From assembly GCF_003105115.1 (NCBI RefSeq), contig NZ_QETH01000016.1, forward strand, positions 1-64,000: a stretch of DNA of 64,000 nt, written 5' to 3'. The notes below the pieces were generated by a model. It searched no databases. It saw nothing but the letters and a program-made list of their open reading frames with translations, and was not told the origin of the DNA. The translations under genes were made by a program, and so were the position numbers. Numbering within the stretch: the stretch's first letter is position 1; each line of letters starts with the position of its first letter. Below are positions 52,068 through 60,344 of this stretch, in pieces. The DNA is from Flavobacterium sp. HTF. Lineage in GTDB: Bacteria > Bacteroidota > Bacteroidia > Flavobacteriales > Flavobacteriaceae.

Positions 52068-54791
52068 ATGACAAAAATTAGAAAACTAATGATGTTAGAA
52101 AAGAATCAAAAATGGGCTAAAACACTATACCTGTTTTTGGTTTTTCTGTTAATGAATTTAGCAGGCTATTCTCAGGTACCTGTAAATCTCCGGTGTGAAC
52201 ATCTTGATAATCCATTAGGAATAGACGTATTACAACCCAGACTTTCTTGGCAGTTAAGCGGGAGTGGAAAAGAAGTAATGCAAACAGCATATCAAATCGA
52301 AGTCGCAACTGATTCAATTGCTTTAACCCAAGGCAAAGGAACTGTCTGGAATACTGGAAAAATAGTTTCAGAAGCTGTTTTAATCCCTTATAACGGAATA
52401 GCGCTGCAGTCTTTTACCACCTATTTCTGGCGGGTAAAAGTGTGGAACAGCAAAAACAATATGGAGATTTCAAAAACAGCACGTTTTGAAACCGCCTTGT
52501 TACAGGCTAATGACTGGAAAGGCAGCTGGATATCGGATTCTCATGATATGAATTACAAACCTGCCCCTTATGTCAGAAAAGAAATAACGACCGACAAAAC
52601 GATAAAAACAGCCCGTGCATATGTGGCAGCAGCAGGATTGTATGAATTTTACATTAATGGAAAAAAAGCAGGAAACCGAATGCTGGATCCAATGTTTACA
52701 AAATTTGACAGCCGAAATTTGTATGCAACTCTCGACATTACTTCGTATTTACAAAACGGGAAAAATGCTTTTGGTGTTTTATTAGGAAATGGCTGGTACA
52801 ACCATCAATCGACCGCAGTCTGGAAATTTGATAAAGCAATCTGGAGAAATCGTCCGCGTTGTCTGATCAATATCAGAATTACTTATTCTGATAACACTAC
52901 AGAAACGATTGTTACCGACGAAACCTGGAAAACAACCGATAGCCCTGTAATTTTTAACAGTATCTACACGGGTGAACATTATGATGCCCGTAAAGAAATC
53001 AGCAACTGGAACAAACCTGATTTCAATGATAGTAATTGGGAAAAATCAATACTTGTCAAAGCTCCGTCACCAAAACTGGTATCACAACAATTATATCCTA
53101 TTCGGGTGACTGATCGGTTAAAACCAATTAAGATTAATAGAGTTAATGATACTTTAACGGTATTTACATTTCCAAAAAATATTGCAGGAACAGTCAGCTT
53201 TTCAATAAAAAAGGCCCCAGCGGGAACAATTTTCAGAATAAAACATGCAGAACGTTTATATCAAAACGGCATGGTTGATCTTTCTAATATTGATTTGCAT
53301 TACAGGCCAACAGATAATACCGACCCTTTTCAAACCGATATTTTTATTGCAAAAGGAAATGAAAAGGAAAGTTTTTCTCCAAAATTTAATTACAAAGGAT
53401 TTCAGTTTGTAGAAGTGACCTCAAGTCAGCCTTTTAAACTGGAAGAAGATGGTCTTGTTGCGCTCGAACTGCACAGTGACGTTCCTGTTACGGGAAAAAT
53501 CAAAACTTCTAATAAAGTCTTTAATAAAATCTGGGAAGCAACAAACAGTAGTTATCTGGCCAACTTATTTGGTTACCCAACCGATTGTCCGCAGCGTGAA
53601 AAAAACGGATGGACAGGTGACGCACATACGAATGTAGAAACAGGATTATATAATTTTGACGGAATCACGATTTATGAAAAATGGCTCGCAGACCATCAGG
53701 ACGAGCAACAACCGGATGGCGGAATTTCTAATATCGTTCCGAACCCCGGAGCCTTTGGATATGAATTTGCTACCGGACCGGACTGGACCAGTTCTATTGC
53801 TATCATTCCGTGGAAAATATATGAGTTTTATGGAGATGCAGGTTTGTTGACCAAAACCTATCCGAATATAAAAAAATATGTTGACCTGATTGATCAAAAA
53901 TATCCAAGTGGTATTACAGACTGGGGATTAGGTGACTGGGTTCCCGTTAAAAGTGTAAGTTCTAAACCACTTACTTCTACCATGTATTATTATGCAGATG
54001 TCCTGATTTTAGCGAAGACGGCAAAACTATTAGGCAAAACCGGCGATGCTGAACACTACTTCAAATTAGCCGAAAAAATTAAAACAGCGTTCAATGAACA
54101 GTTTCTAAATACAAGTACCTATTTGTATTGCAGCGGTACCCAAACCGAATTATCCGGTCCGTTATATTGGGGATTAGTTCCCGATGAATTTAGGAAAAAA
54201 GTAGCCGGTAATCTCTACAAAAAAGTACAGGAAACCAATTTTCATCTGGATGTTGGTTTATTGGGAACTAAGTCTTTGCTCAATGCATTAAGCGAAAACG
54301 GATATGCCGATGCGGCTTATAAAATTGCCTCACAGGAAGATTTTCCGTCCTGGGGCTATTGGATAAAAAATGGGGCTACAACATTATACGAAAACTGGCC
54401 GCTCAATGTTGAAAAAAATGATGCTTCCTTAAATCATATTATGTTTGGAGAAATAGGCGCCTGGATGTACAAAGGAATAGGAGGTATTTTTCCGGATGAA
54501 AATTCACCGGGTTTCAAGCATATTATTTTAAAACCAAATTTTGTCAGCGGACTTGATTTTTTTGAATCAGAGCATATTTCTCCTTACGGGAAAATTGTAT
54601 CGGACTGGAAACGAAAAAACGAAAAAATACTTTACAAAGTAATTGTTCCGCCAAATACCAGTGCAACTCTGTATTTAGAAAAGAAAAGCACTTTTACTTG
54701 CAGCTCAGAGAATATTAGCATCACCAATGAAGGGTTGTATAACGTGATACAGCTTAAGGCAGGTTCGTATACCTTTAAAATTACCCCATAA
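52068..54791 (+). CDS. GH78 alpha-L-rhamnosidase
   Basis: The 907-residue protein has an internal hydrophobic signal (LYLFLVFLLMNLAGYSQ) after a long basic start, so the true start may be the ATG at 52089 or nearby. Then come the fibronectin-like domain (LRCEHLDNPLGIDVLQPRLSW), the Bac_rhamnosid_N domain (ARAYVAAAGLYEFYINGKK), the barrel with YPTDCPQREKNGWTGDA carrying the conserved Asp and Glu, and DWGLGDWVP, and a C-terminal beta domain ending in GSYTFKI. It should release alpha-L-rhamnose. Rhamnose is not part of yeast mannan or N-glycans, which makes its presence the oddest clue to the target glycan. Confidence 0.9.
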   Translation: MTKIRKLMMLEKNQKWAKTLYLFLVFLLMNLAGYSQVPVNLRCEHLDNPLGIDVLQPRLSWQLSGSGKEVMQTAYQIEVATDSIALTQGKGTVWNTGKIVSEAVLIPYNGIALQSFTTYFWRVKVWNSKNNMEISKTARFETALLQANDWKGSWISDSHDMNYKPAPYVRKEITTDKTIKTARAYVAAAGLYEFYINGKKAGNRMLDPMFTKFDSRNLYATLDITSYLQNGKNAFGVLLGNGWYNHQSTAVWKFDKAIWRNRPRCLINIRITYSDNTTETIVTDETWKTTDSPVIFNSIYTGEHYDARKEISNWNKPDFNDSNWEKSILVKAPSPKLVSQQLYPIRVTDRLKPIKINRVNDTLTVFTFPKNIAGTVSFSIKKAPAGTIFRIKHAERLYQNGMVDLSNIDLHYRPTDNTDPFQTDIFIAKGNEKESFSPKFNYKGFQFVEVTSSQPFKLEEDGLVALELHSDVPVTGKIKTSNKVFNKIWEATNSSYLANLFGYPTDCPQREKNGWTGDAHTNVETGLYNFDGITIYEKWLADHQDEQQPDGGISNIVPNPGAFGYEFATGPDWTSSIAIIPWKIYEFYGDAGLLTKTYPNIKKYVDLIDQKYPSGITDWGLGDWVPVKSVSSKPLTSTMYYYADVLILAKTAKLLGKTGDAEHYFKLAEKIKTAFNEQFLNTSTYLYCSGTQTELSGPLYWGLVPDEFRKKVAGNLYKKVQETNFHLDVGLLGTKSLLNALSENGYADAAYKIASQEDFPSWGYWIKNGATTLYENWPLNVEKNDASLNHIMFGEIGAWMYKGIGGIFPDENSPGFKHIILKPNFVSGLDFFESEHISPYGKIVSDWKRKNEKILYKVIVPPNTSATLYLEKKSTFTCSSENISITNEGLYNVIQLKAGSYTFKITP

Positions 54792-54843
54792 TGAGTGCTG
54801 TCAAAATTAAAATTTTACAGGAAATTTAAAAATAAAACATATT

Positions 54844-56163
54844 ATGAATAAAATACTTTTGTGGTCGATTACCGCAGCATTGGCTGGGTTTTTATTTGGT
54901 TTTGATACTGTGGTAATTTCCGGAGCAGATACCAGACTTCAGGAATTGTGGCATACCTCAGATTTCTTTCACGGTGCTGTCGTTATGGCTATGGCACTTT
55001 GGGGAACAGTTGCAGGAGCTATTTTTGGAGGAATTCCAACCAATAAACTCGGACGAAAGAAAACACTAATCTGGATTGGCGTTTTGTTTCTGGTATCTGC
55101 TATCGGATCAGCGTTTGCAAATGATCCGTATACGTTTGCATTTTTTCGTTTTCTGGGCGGGTTAGGTATCGGAGCTTCTACCATTGCTGCGCCGGCTTAT
55201 GTTTCGGAGATTGCTCCGGCAAACGACCGCGGCAGATTGGTTTCGTTATACCAGTTTAATATAGTTTTAGGAATTCTGATGGCTTTTTTATCCAATTACC
55301 TGTTAAGAGATGCCGGAGAAAATGCCTGGCGCTGGATGATCGGGATAATGGCTTTTCCTGCCTTTTTTTACACCATTATTGTTTTTACCATTCCGGAAAG
55401 CCCGAGATGGCTGCTTTCTAAATCAAGAATTTCAGAAGCAAAAACGATTCTCGAAAAAATCGACCCAACAGCCAATATCGAAGATTTGATGCACGAACTT
55501 CATATTGGCGAAAGCGAAAGTGAAAACCAGAAAAGAGAAACTATTTTTATAAAGAAATACCAGTTTCCGTTACTCTTAGCCTTCTTTATTGCGTTATTTA
55601 ATCAGTTTTCCGGAATCAATGCCTTCTTGTATTATGCGCCAAGAATTTTTGCAGAAGCAGGTTTAGGAGAAAGTGCCGCCTTAATCAGCAGCGTTGGGAT
55701 TGGTCTGATCAATTTGGTATTTACGCTTGTTGGTGTTTTCCTGATTGATAAACTCGGCAGAAAAGTATTAATGTACATTGGGTCAATTGGCTACATTATT
55801 TCTTTGGGATTGGTGTCTGTGGCTTTCTTTCTAAAATGGCAGGGAATTCAGGTACCGCTTTTTTTATTCCTGTTTATTGCTTCGCATGCCATTGGTCAGG
55901 GCGCTGTAATCTGGGTTTTCATATCAGAAATTTTCCCAAATCACTTACGCGCAAGCGGTCAGGCCTTTGGATCATCCGTACATTGGATACTTGCAGCAAT
56001 TATTCCGTCAATGATTCCGTTTCTGTTTTCGACAATAGGAGCCGGAACCGTGTTTTTGATTTTTGCCGTGATGATGGTTTTCCAATTGTTGTTTGTCATT
56101 TTTATGATGCCGGAAACCAAAGGAAAAACCTTAGAAGAACTTCAGAAATCAATTTTGAAATAA
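54844..56163 (+). CDS. MFS sugar transporter (XylE/GLUT-type)
   Basis: The 439-residue inner-membrane protein has twelve predicted membrane segments and sugar-porter signatures: GFDTVVISGA in helix 1, NKLGRKKTL between helices 2 and 3, RFLGGLGIGASTIAAPAYVSEIAPANDRGRL, PESPRWLL after helix 6, NQFSGINAFLYYAP in helix 7 and FMMPETKGKTLEEL at the end. It should bring the monosaccharide released in the periplasm, probably mannose, into the cytoplasm by proton symport for the ROK kinase. It is the last gene of PUL2 and is followed by a strong terminator. Confidence 0.93.
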   Translation: MNKILLWSITAALAGFLFGFDTVVISGADTRLQELWHTSDFFHGAVVMAMALWGTVAGAIFGGIPTNKLGRKKTLIWIGVLFLVSAIGSAFANDPYTFAFFRFLGGLGIGASTIAAPAYVSEIAPANDRGRLVSLYQFNIVLGILMAFLSNYLLRDAGENAWRWMIGIMAFPAFFYTIIVFTIPESPRWLLSKSRISEAKTILEKIDPTANIEDLMHELHIGESESENQKRETIFIKKYQFPLLLAFFIALFNQFSGINAFLYYAPRIFAEAGLGESAALISSVGIGLINLVFTLVGVFLIDKLGRKVLMYIGSIGYIISLGLVSVAFFLKWQGIQVPLFLFLFIASHAIGQGAVIWVFISEIFPNHLRASGQAFGSSVHWILAAIIPSMIPFLFSTIGAGTVFLIFAVMMVFQLLFVIFMMPETKGKTLEELQKSILK

Positions 56164-56192
56164 TTAAAGAATCTCATTTTTTTAATGATAAC

Positions 56193-56227
56193 AAAAAGCC
56201 TGTAAGCAAATAGTTTACAGGCTTTTT
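56193..56227. terminator. Bidirectional terminator at the end of PUL2
   Basis: A perfect 13-bp stem (56193-56205 with 56215-56227, AAAAAGCCTGTAA) has A- and T-runs on its two sides and lies between the convergent MFS and DUF417 genes. Confidence 0.9.
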
Positions 56228-56239
56228 GTAAAGAATAAA

Positions 56240-56812
56240 TCATGTAAGACGTTGTGCTTTTTTGAGATACAATTGTGCCGACTGACTCATGGTGATTAAG
56301 GCTCCGCCAAGAATTACAATATCTTTAATAACGAGCCTTCCGCGGCCGGATAAAAAAGGAAAACCATAATCGGTATCGCCCAGATTTGGAACCCAGCTTT
56401 CGGGTGTCGTAATAAGAAAAGAAAGCGTACCAAGCGTCATTATAAATACCAAAATACTGCCGGTCATACTCCAAAGCGGTGCAAATTTGGATATAGCGAC
56501 CAAAATACCGGTTACGATTAAAAAGAGACCTAAACCTTTAGAAAATAAATATGTATTATTCTCAACATGCCACTCATGGTTGGCTGCAATAAATTCACCT
56601 TCCTTGTTTTGATGCGTTTTATAATCATCCGGGCTGTTGTAAAAGAAACTCATTAGCGGACTGTTTGCCACAAAGGGCACAATACCATCTGCCTCGTAAG
56701 TAAAAAATTTCAAACTTCCGATCCAGATAAATACGATTACGATTCCAAAACGGGTGGCATTTTTAGCCAGGTTTTCTAACCCGGCAATCTGTTGTATTAC
56801 AAATTGTTTCAT
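56240..56812 (-). CDS. DUF417 (YkgB/RclC-like) membrane protein
   Basis: The 190-residue protein has about four membrane segments: FGIVIVFIWIGSLKFF, LFSKGLGLFLIVTGILVA, SILVFIMTLGTLSFLI and IVILGGALITM. The conserved start IWIGSLKFFTYEADGIVPFVANSP is the DUF417 hallmark. In E. coli the relative RclC is part of the reactive-chlorine response controlled by the AraC-type RclR. Here the gene lies 72 bp downstream of an AraC-type regulator on the same strand, which suggests a similar module. RclA is not present. Confidence 0.85.
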   Translation of the reverse strand: MKQFVIQQIAGLENLAKNATRFGIVIVFIWIGSLKFFTYEADGIVPFVANSPLMSFFYNSPDDYKTHQNKEGEFIAANHEWHVENNTYLFSKGLGLFLIVTGILVAISKFAPLWSMTGSILVFIMTLGTLSFLITTPESWVPNLGDTDYGFPFLSGRGRLVIKDIVILGGALITMSQSAQLYLKKAQRLT

Positions 56813-56884
56813 GATGTAATTTTGTTTTTTGTTGAGACAAAGTTACATCCGGCACAATTCCTGAAACATGGACAAAAAAGGATA

Positions 56885-57742
56885 TTACCTGTAGAAATCT
56901 GCCACTATCGAAATACCTGTTTTGTCCCTGAAGGTCTGAGGCGATTCGTTTGTATGTTTCTTAAAAACCCGGCTAAAATAAAATTCATCCTGAAAATTAA
57001 GGTTATAGGCAATTTCCTTAATGCTTTTTCGGGTTAAGTGCAATTGCTTTTTGGCTTCCAGAATAAGCCGCTCCGTAATAAGCTGCGAAGGCGTTTTCTT
57101 AAAGTATCTGGTACAGCGTTTAGTCAGATTATTGGGAGACATGGTGAGTAAATCCGCATAGTCGGAAGGTTTGCGCAGCGTAAGAAAATTAGTTTCAAGC
57201 AGTTGTTTAAAACGCTCCATTTCGTCGTCACGAAGACTGTTGCGACTGTCATCTTCCAGTTCCCGGTTTTTCACCTGACTCGATTTTGCCAGGAACAATT
57301 GGAGTAAGGATTTTAAAACAATGTCCGAAGGTGCAGTGGTATCTATTTCTTCAGTAATCTGATTGATAAGATGCTTAAAGCTATCATAATCTGCCGTATT
57401 GAGCGGAACGGAAGGCACCAGGTAAATGTTATTAAAAAGTAAACCATTGCAGGCCACTTCTTCACGGTGATATTCGATACAATAAAAGTCACCATGAAAC
57501 TGCAATACATTATATTCTACCTCTAGTATATTTTTGATATAAATTAATTGCATTGGAGTAGAAAAAAGTAACGTCGGTCCCTTAAAAGGATATGTTCCGA
57601 AATCAGAATAAAAAATGCCTTCACCCTGATTTACAATAATCACAGAATACTCGCTAAATTGTATTGGCGTATCTAAAATGTTTTCTTCCGCTTTATGCAG
57701 GCTTATAAGCCTGGTGCCAAAATCTGAGATGAGATGCCCCAT
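56885..57742 (-). CDS. AraC-family transcriptional regulator
   Basis: The 285-residue protein has an N-terminal cupin-like sensing part (YSVIIVNQGEGIFYSDFGTYPFKG) and a C-terminal AraC double helix-turn-helix (RKPSDYADLLTMSPNNLTKRCTRYFKKTP, SIKEIAYNLNFQDEFYFSRVFKKHTNESPQTFR by position, about 195-275). Two cysteines in the sensor part (FYCIEY and EVACNG) could allow redox sensing, as in RclR, but this is inference. It likely activates the DUF417 gene just downstream. Confidence 0.9.
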   Translation of the reverse strand: MGHLISDFGTRLISLHKAEENILDTPIQFSEYSVIIVNQGEGIFYSDFGTYPFKGPTLLFSTPMQLIYIKNILEVEYNVLQFHGDFYCIEYHREEVACNGLLFNNIYLVPSVPLNTADYDSFKHLINQITEEIDTTAPSDIVLKSLLQLFLAKSSQVKNRELEDDSRNSLRDDEMERFKQLLETNFLTLRKPSDYADLLTMSPNNLTKRCTRYFKKTPSQLITERLILEAKKQLHLTRKSIKEIAYNLNFQDEFYFSRVFKKHTNESPQTFRDKTGISIVADFYR

Positions 57743-57858
57743 ATATTATTTTTGTTTTTTACCTTTAATCCTCCCTACAAATTTAGATTCTTTTGCATGG
57801 ATTAAAAACAGGAAGAACAAATAAAACAGTTACGAATCTAATTTAAGATCAAAACAAT

Positions 57859-58449
57859 ATGGAATCCGACAGTACGATTTTTTTAGATTCAGTTAAAAAG
57901 TTTTGCCCAAAGGTAACCGATGGGGAACTTTCTGAGTTTGCTTCAAAATTTACTTTCGAAGAATTAGACAAAAAGGACTTCTTTCTTCAGTCCGGAAAAA
58001 TCCAAAAGTCAATTGGTTTTATAACAAAAGGGTTGGTTCGTTCTTCTTTTACAGACCCGCATGGAAATGAAATCACGGTAGGATTTTATTCCGAAGGGGA
58101 TTACGCCACACATTATGCTTCTTTTCTGACACAGGAACCGAGTAAATATTCGATTCAATGTCTTGAGCCCACCACTTTTATTTGTCTTTCTTTTCAGGAC
58201 TTGCAATGGATATATGAAAATTTGCCGGGTTTTGAAAAATACGGACGATTAGTCGCCGAAGAAATTTTGAAACGCCAGCAGGCACGTATTGAAAGTTTTA
58301 TATTTCAAACCGCCGAAGAACGATATCTTGATTTTATTAAATGCCATTCGGCAGTATTTAACAGGATATCGATTTCCCAACTTTGCAGTTTTTTGGGTAT
58401 CGAAAGACAGTCACTTACCAGAATTCGCCAGAAACTAGCTCATAGATAG
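57859..58449 (+). CDS. Crp/Fnr-family transcriptional regulator
   Basis: The 196-residue protein has a cyclic-nucleotide-binding-like barrel (KKDFFLQSGKIQKSIGFITKGLVRSSF, GNEITVGFYSEGDYATHYASFL) and a short C-terminal helix-turn-helix (RISISQLCSFLGIERQSLTRIRQKL). The residues that bind cAMP in true Crp are not conserved, and no iron-sulphur cysteines are seen, so the signal is unknown. A perfect inverted repeat 6 bp after its stop may be its binding site, controlling the oxidoreductase operon that follows. Confidence 0.88.
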   Translation: MESDSTIFLDSVKKFCPKVTDGELSEFASKFTFEELDKKDFFLQSGKIQKSIGFITKGLVRSSFTDPHGNEITVGFYSEGDYATHYASFLTQEPSKYSIQCLEPTTFICLSFQDLQWIYENLPGFEKYGRLVAEEILKRQQARIESFIFQTAEERYLDFIKCHSAVFNRISISQLCSFLGIERQSLTRIRQKLAHR

Positions 58450-58454
58450 CATTT

Positions 58455-58470
58455 TGACACATTTGTGTCA
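58455..58470 (+). promoter_or_regulatory. Inverted repeat, candidate Crp/Fnr-type operator
   Basis: TGACACA-TT-TGTGTCA is perfect over two 7-bp arms (58455-58461 and 58464-58470). It lies between the Crp/Fnr stop and the oxidoreductase start at 58526, the size and symmetry expected for a Crp/Fnr dimer site. It could also be a small hairpin, but no T-run follows. Confidence 0.6.
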
Positions 58471-58525
58471 GGAGTGACTTTGATTTATTTAAAATCTTTG
58501 CAGTGTAATATTAAAACAAGCTGTA

Positions 58526-59113
58526 ATGAAAACGAATATCTTACTTATACTGGGTCATCCTTCAGAAAATTCTTTTTGTAATGCATTGTTAAACGCTTAC
58601 AGAAAAGGAGTGGAAACGACAGGAGCAAATATCAAAACGATCTATATCTCCCAACTCAATTTTGATGTCAATCTTTCTGACGGATACAAAAACGGAGAAA
58701 ATATACCACTGGAAAAAGATTTAATTCATTCTCAGGAATTAATCTTATGGGCAGACCATGTTGTTCTGTCTTATCCAAATTGGTGGGGATTTATGCCTGC
58801 GATTACCAAAGGATTTATAGACAGGATTTTACTTCCGGATTTTGCATTTAAACATCATTCAGGAAAAATATTTCCCGAAAAACTTTTAAAAGGAAAAAGC
58901 CTAAGACTGTTAGTGACAATGGATACACCAAAATGGTGGTTCTATCTGATCTATCGCGCTTCTCAATATCAAATACTCAAAAACATCGTGTTCGGTTATG
59001 TTGGGTTTGATCCCATCCGATTTTCAACTTTTGGTTTCATGAGAAAATCAACAGAAAGCCAGCGAAACAAATGGCTGAAAAAAGTCGAGCAATTAGGAAC
59101 ACAACTTAAATAA
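58526..59113 (+). CDS. Flavodoxin-fold NAD(P)H oxidoreductase
   Basis: The 195-residue protein belongs to the NAD(P)H-dependent quinone reductase family (NQO1/MdaB-like): ILLILGHPSENSFCNALLNAY binds the FMN phosphate, HVVLSYPNWWGFMPAITKGFIDRILLPDFAF is the family core, and LLVTMDTPKWWF follows. It should carry out two-electron reduction of quinones or other electrophiles in the cytoplasm. It starts a likely operon with the 2TM and DJ-1 genes, under the Crp/Fnr regulator. Confidence 0.9.
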   Translation: MKTNILLILGHPSENSFCNALLNAYRKGVETTGANIKTIYISQLNFDVNLSDGYKNGENIPLEKDLIHSQELILWADHVVLSYPNWWGFMPAITKGFIDRILLPDFAFKHHSGKIFPEKLLKGKSLRLLVTMDTPKWWFYLIYRASQYQILKNIVFGYVGFDPIRFSTFGFMRKSTESQRNKWLKKVEQLGTQLK

Positions 59114-59138
59114 TGATCAATTAATAAAATCAAACATC

Positions 59139-59363
59139 ATGAAAAATTTAGCAAACGGGCAAACTACTGCTCACCACAATCCTAAAAAAGGTTTCAGAAT
59201 TCACTTATTAGTATTCGTATTAACTATTCCGGTGATTTGGCTCATCTGGTTTTTTACCGATAGAACCTATCCGTGGCCGGCATGGCAAACTGCAGCATGG
59301 GCAACAGGTTTACTTTTCCATTTTTTGGGAGTTTATGTTTTCAAAAAAAGAATTAAAAATTAA
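59139..59363 (+). CDS. Small 2TM-type membrane protein
   Basis: This 74-residue protein has two membrane segments (IHLLVFVLTIPVIWLIWFF and AAWATGLLFHFLGVYVF) and a basic end KKRIKN. The layout fits the Bacteroidota 2TM domain family, of unknown function, which also occurs fused to histidine kinases. It is 25 bp after the oxidoreductase and 15 bp before the DJ-1 gene, so it is part of the operon. Confidence 0.8.
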   Translation: MKNLANGQTTAHHNPKKGFRIHLLVFVLTIPVIWLIWFFTDRTYPWPAWQTAAWATGLLFHFLGVYVFKKRIKN

Positions 59364-59378
59364 AAATTAAAAAAAAGG

Positions 59379-60209
59379 ATGAAAAAGAAAACAATTAATC
59401 AAATTATCGCTGCCGGTATATTGAGTGTACTTGTCGCAGCAAATGCAGAAAGTCAAACAAAAGTAAAAACAAAAGAGATGAATGTAAATTATGCCAATGA
59501 ACTGGACATTGTAAATCAATTGTCAACTCAGTCCGCAGTTGTCAATATGCCAGTAACAAAATTATTGAACGCACCGGGAAACGAAGAATTAAAAGCTTTC
59601 TTTTTTAATCCTGTAAAAAACAAATCAGCCTTAAAAGGAAAAAAGATAGCGGTTCTGGTGGCAGACGGCTTTGAAGAAATCGAATTGACCGGACCAGTCT
59701 GGTATTTTAAACAGTTGGGTGCTGAGGTAGAAATAGTGGCTCCGAAATACAATCCGGCTCCGGAAAGGTACGGACTTGTATATCCTGAAATGTCAAACAC
59801 ACATGTCATGGCAATTCAATACTTACAGCCAGTGGGGTGGATAAAATTTGACCGTACGGCAGACCAGATAAAAGTAAGCGATTATGATGCTGTATTTATT
59901 CCTGGAGGGGCTTGGAATCCGGATAATCTTCGTAATGATAAAGATGTAATCAAATTTATTCAGGATTTTAATACATCCGGAAAACTGATCGCCGCTATTT
60001 GTCACGCTCCCGTGGTATTGGCATCTGCCGATATTCTTAAAGGCAGAAAACTAACAGGCTACTGGAACATTCAGGTAGATTTGAAAAATGCCGGTGGTAC
60101 TGTAATAGAAGAATCTGTGGTAACAGACGGAAACATTATAACCAGCAGACACCCGATTGATGTAGCCGATTTTTCAAGAGCTGTAGAAAACTGGCTGGTA
60201 AAAAAATAA
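59379..60209 (+). CDS. Exported DJ-1/PfpI-family protein
   Basis: The 276-residue protein has a signal peptide (ending near NAESQ), a roughly 60-residue linker, and a DJ-1/PfpI domain from about residue 88: KKIAVLVADGFEEIELTGP with the conserved Glu, YDAVFIPGGAWNPD, and the nucleophile elbow IAAICHAPVVLAS with the catalytic Cys-His. Members are proteases, glyoxalases or chaperones; the periplasmic location is unusual for deglycase-like roles. The operon with a quinone reductase suggests electrophile or aldehyde defence. Confidence 0.85.
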   Translation: MKKKTINQIIAAGILSVLVAANAESQTKVKTKEMNVNYANELDIVNQLSTQSAVVNMPVTKLLNAPGNEELKAFFFNPVKNKSALKGKKIAVLVADGFEEIELTGPVWYFKQLGAEVEIVAPKYNPAPERYGLVYPEMSNTHVMAIQYLQPVGWIKFDRTADQIKVSDYDAVFIPGGAWNPDNLRNDKDVIKFIQDFNTSGKLIAAICHAPVVLASADILKGRKLTGYWNIQVDLKNAGGTVIEESVVTDGNIITSRHPIDVADFSRAVENWLVKK

Positions 60210-60222
60210 TCTGTTATAGGAT

Positions 60223-60262
60223 ATTTGATAGTGGAAGAAATACTTTTTTTCCACTATCAAAT
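60223..60262 (+). terminator. Hairpin after the DJ-1 gene
   Basis: A 14-bp stem (60223-60236 with 60249-60262, ATTTGATAGTGGAA) with a T-rich loop lies 14 bp after the stop codon. There is no T-run after the stem, so it may protect the mRNA end or terminate with a factor. Confidence 0.65.
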
Positions 60263-60287
60263 CATTAAAAAAAGCACTATTCTGTAT

Positions 60288-60305
60288 TACTTTTGATTAG
60301 CTTTG
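60288..60305 (+). promoter_or_regulatory. Tandem -7 boxes before the cyclase gene
   Basis: TACTTTTG (60288-60295) and TAGCTTTG (60298-60305) both fit TAnnTTTG and lie 40-50 bp before the cyclase start. No clear -33 element is visible. Confidence 0.45.
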
Positions 60306-60344
60306 AGGTATTAGTTATCAAGCAGCTTTAAATCATTTTTAAAT

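Noticed and set aside
55836-56213. 125-codon frame overlapping the end of the MFS gene
   Set aside because: It is out of frame with a clear transporter and its residue make-up is that of a shifted reading.
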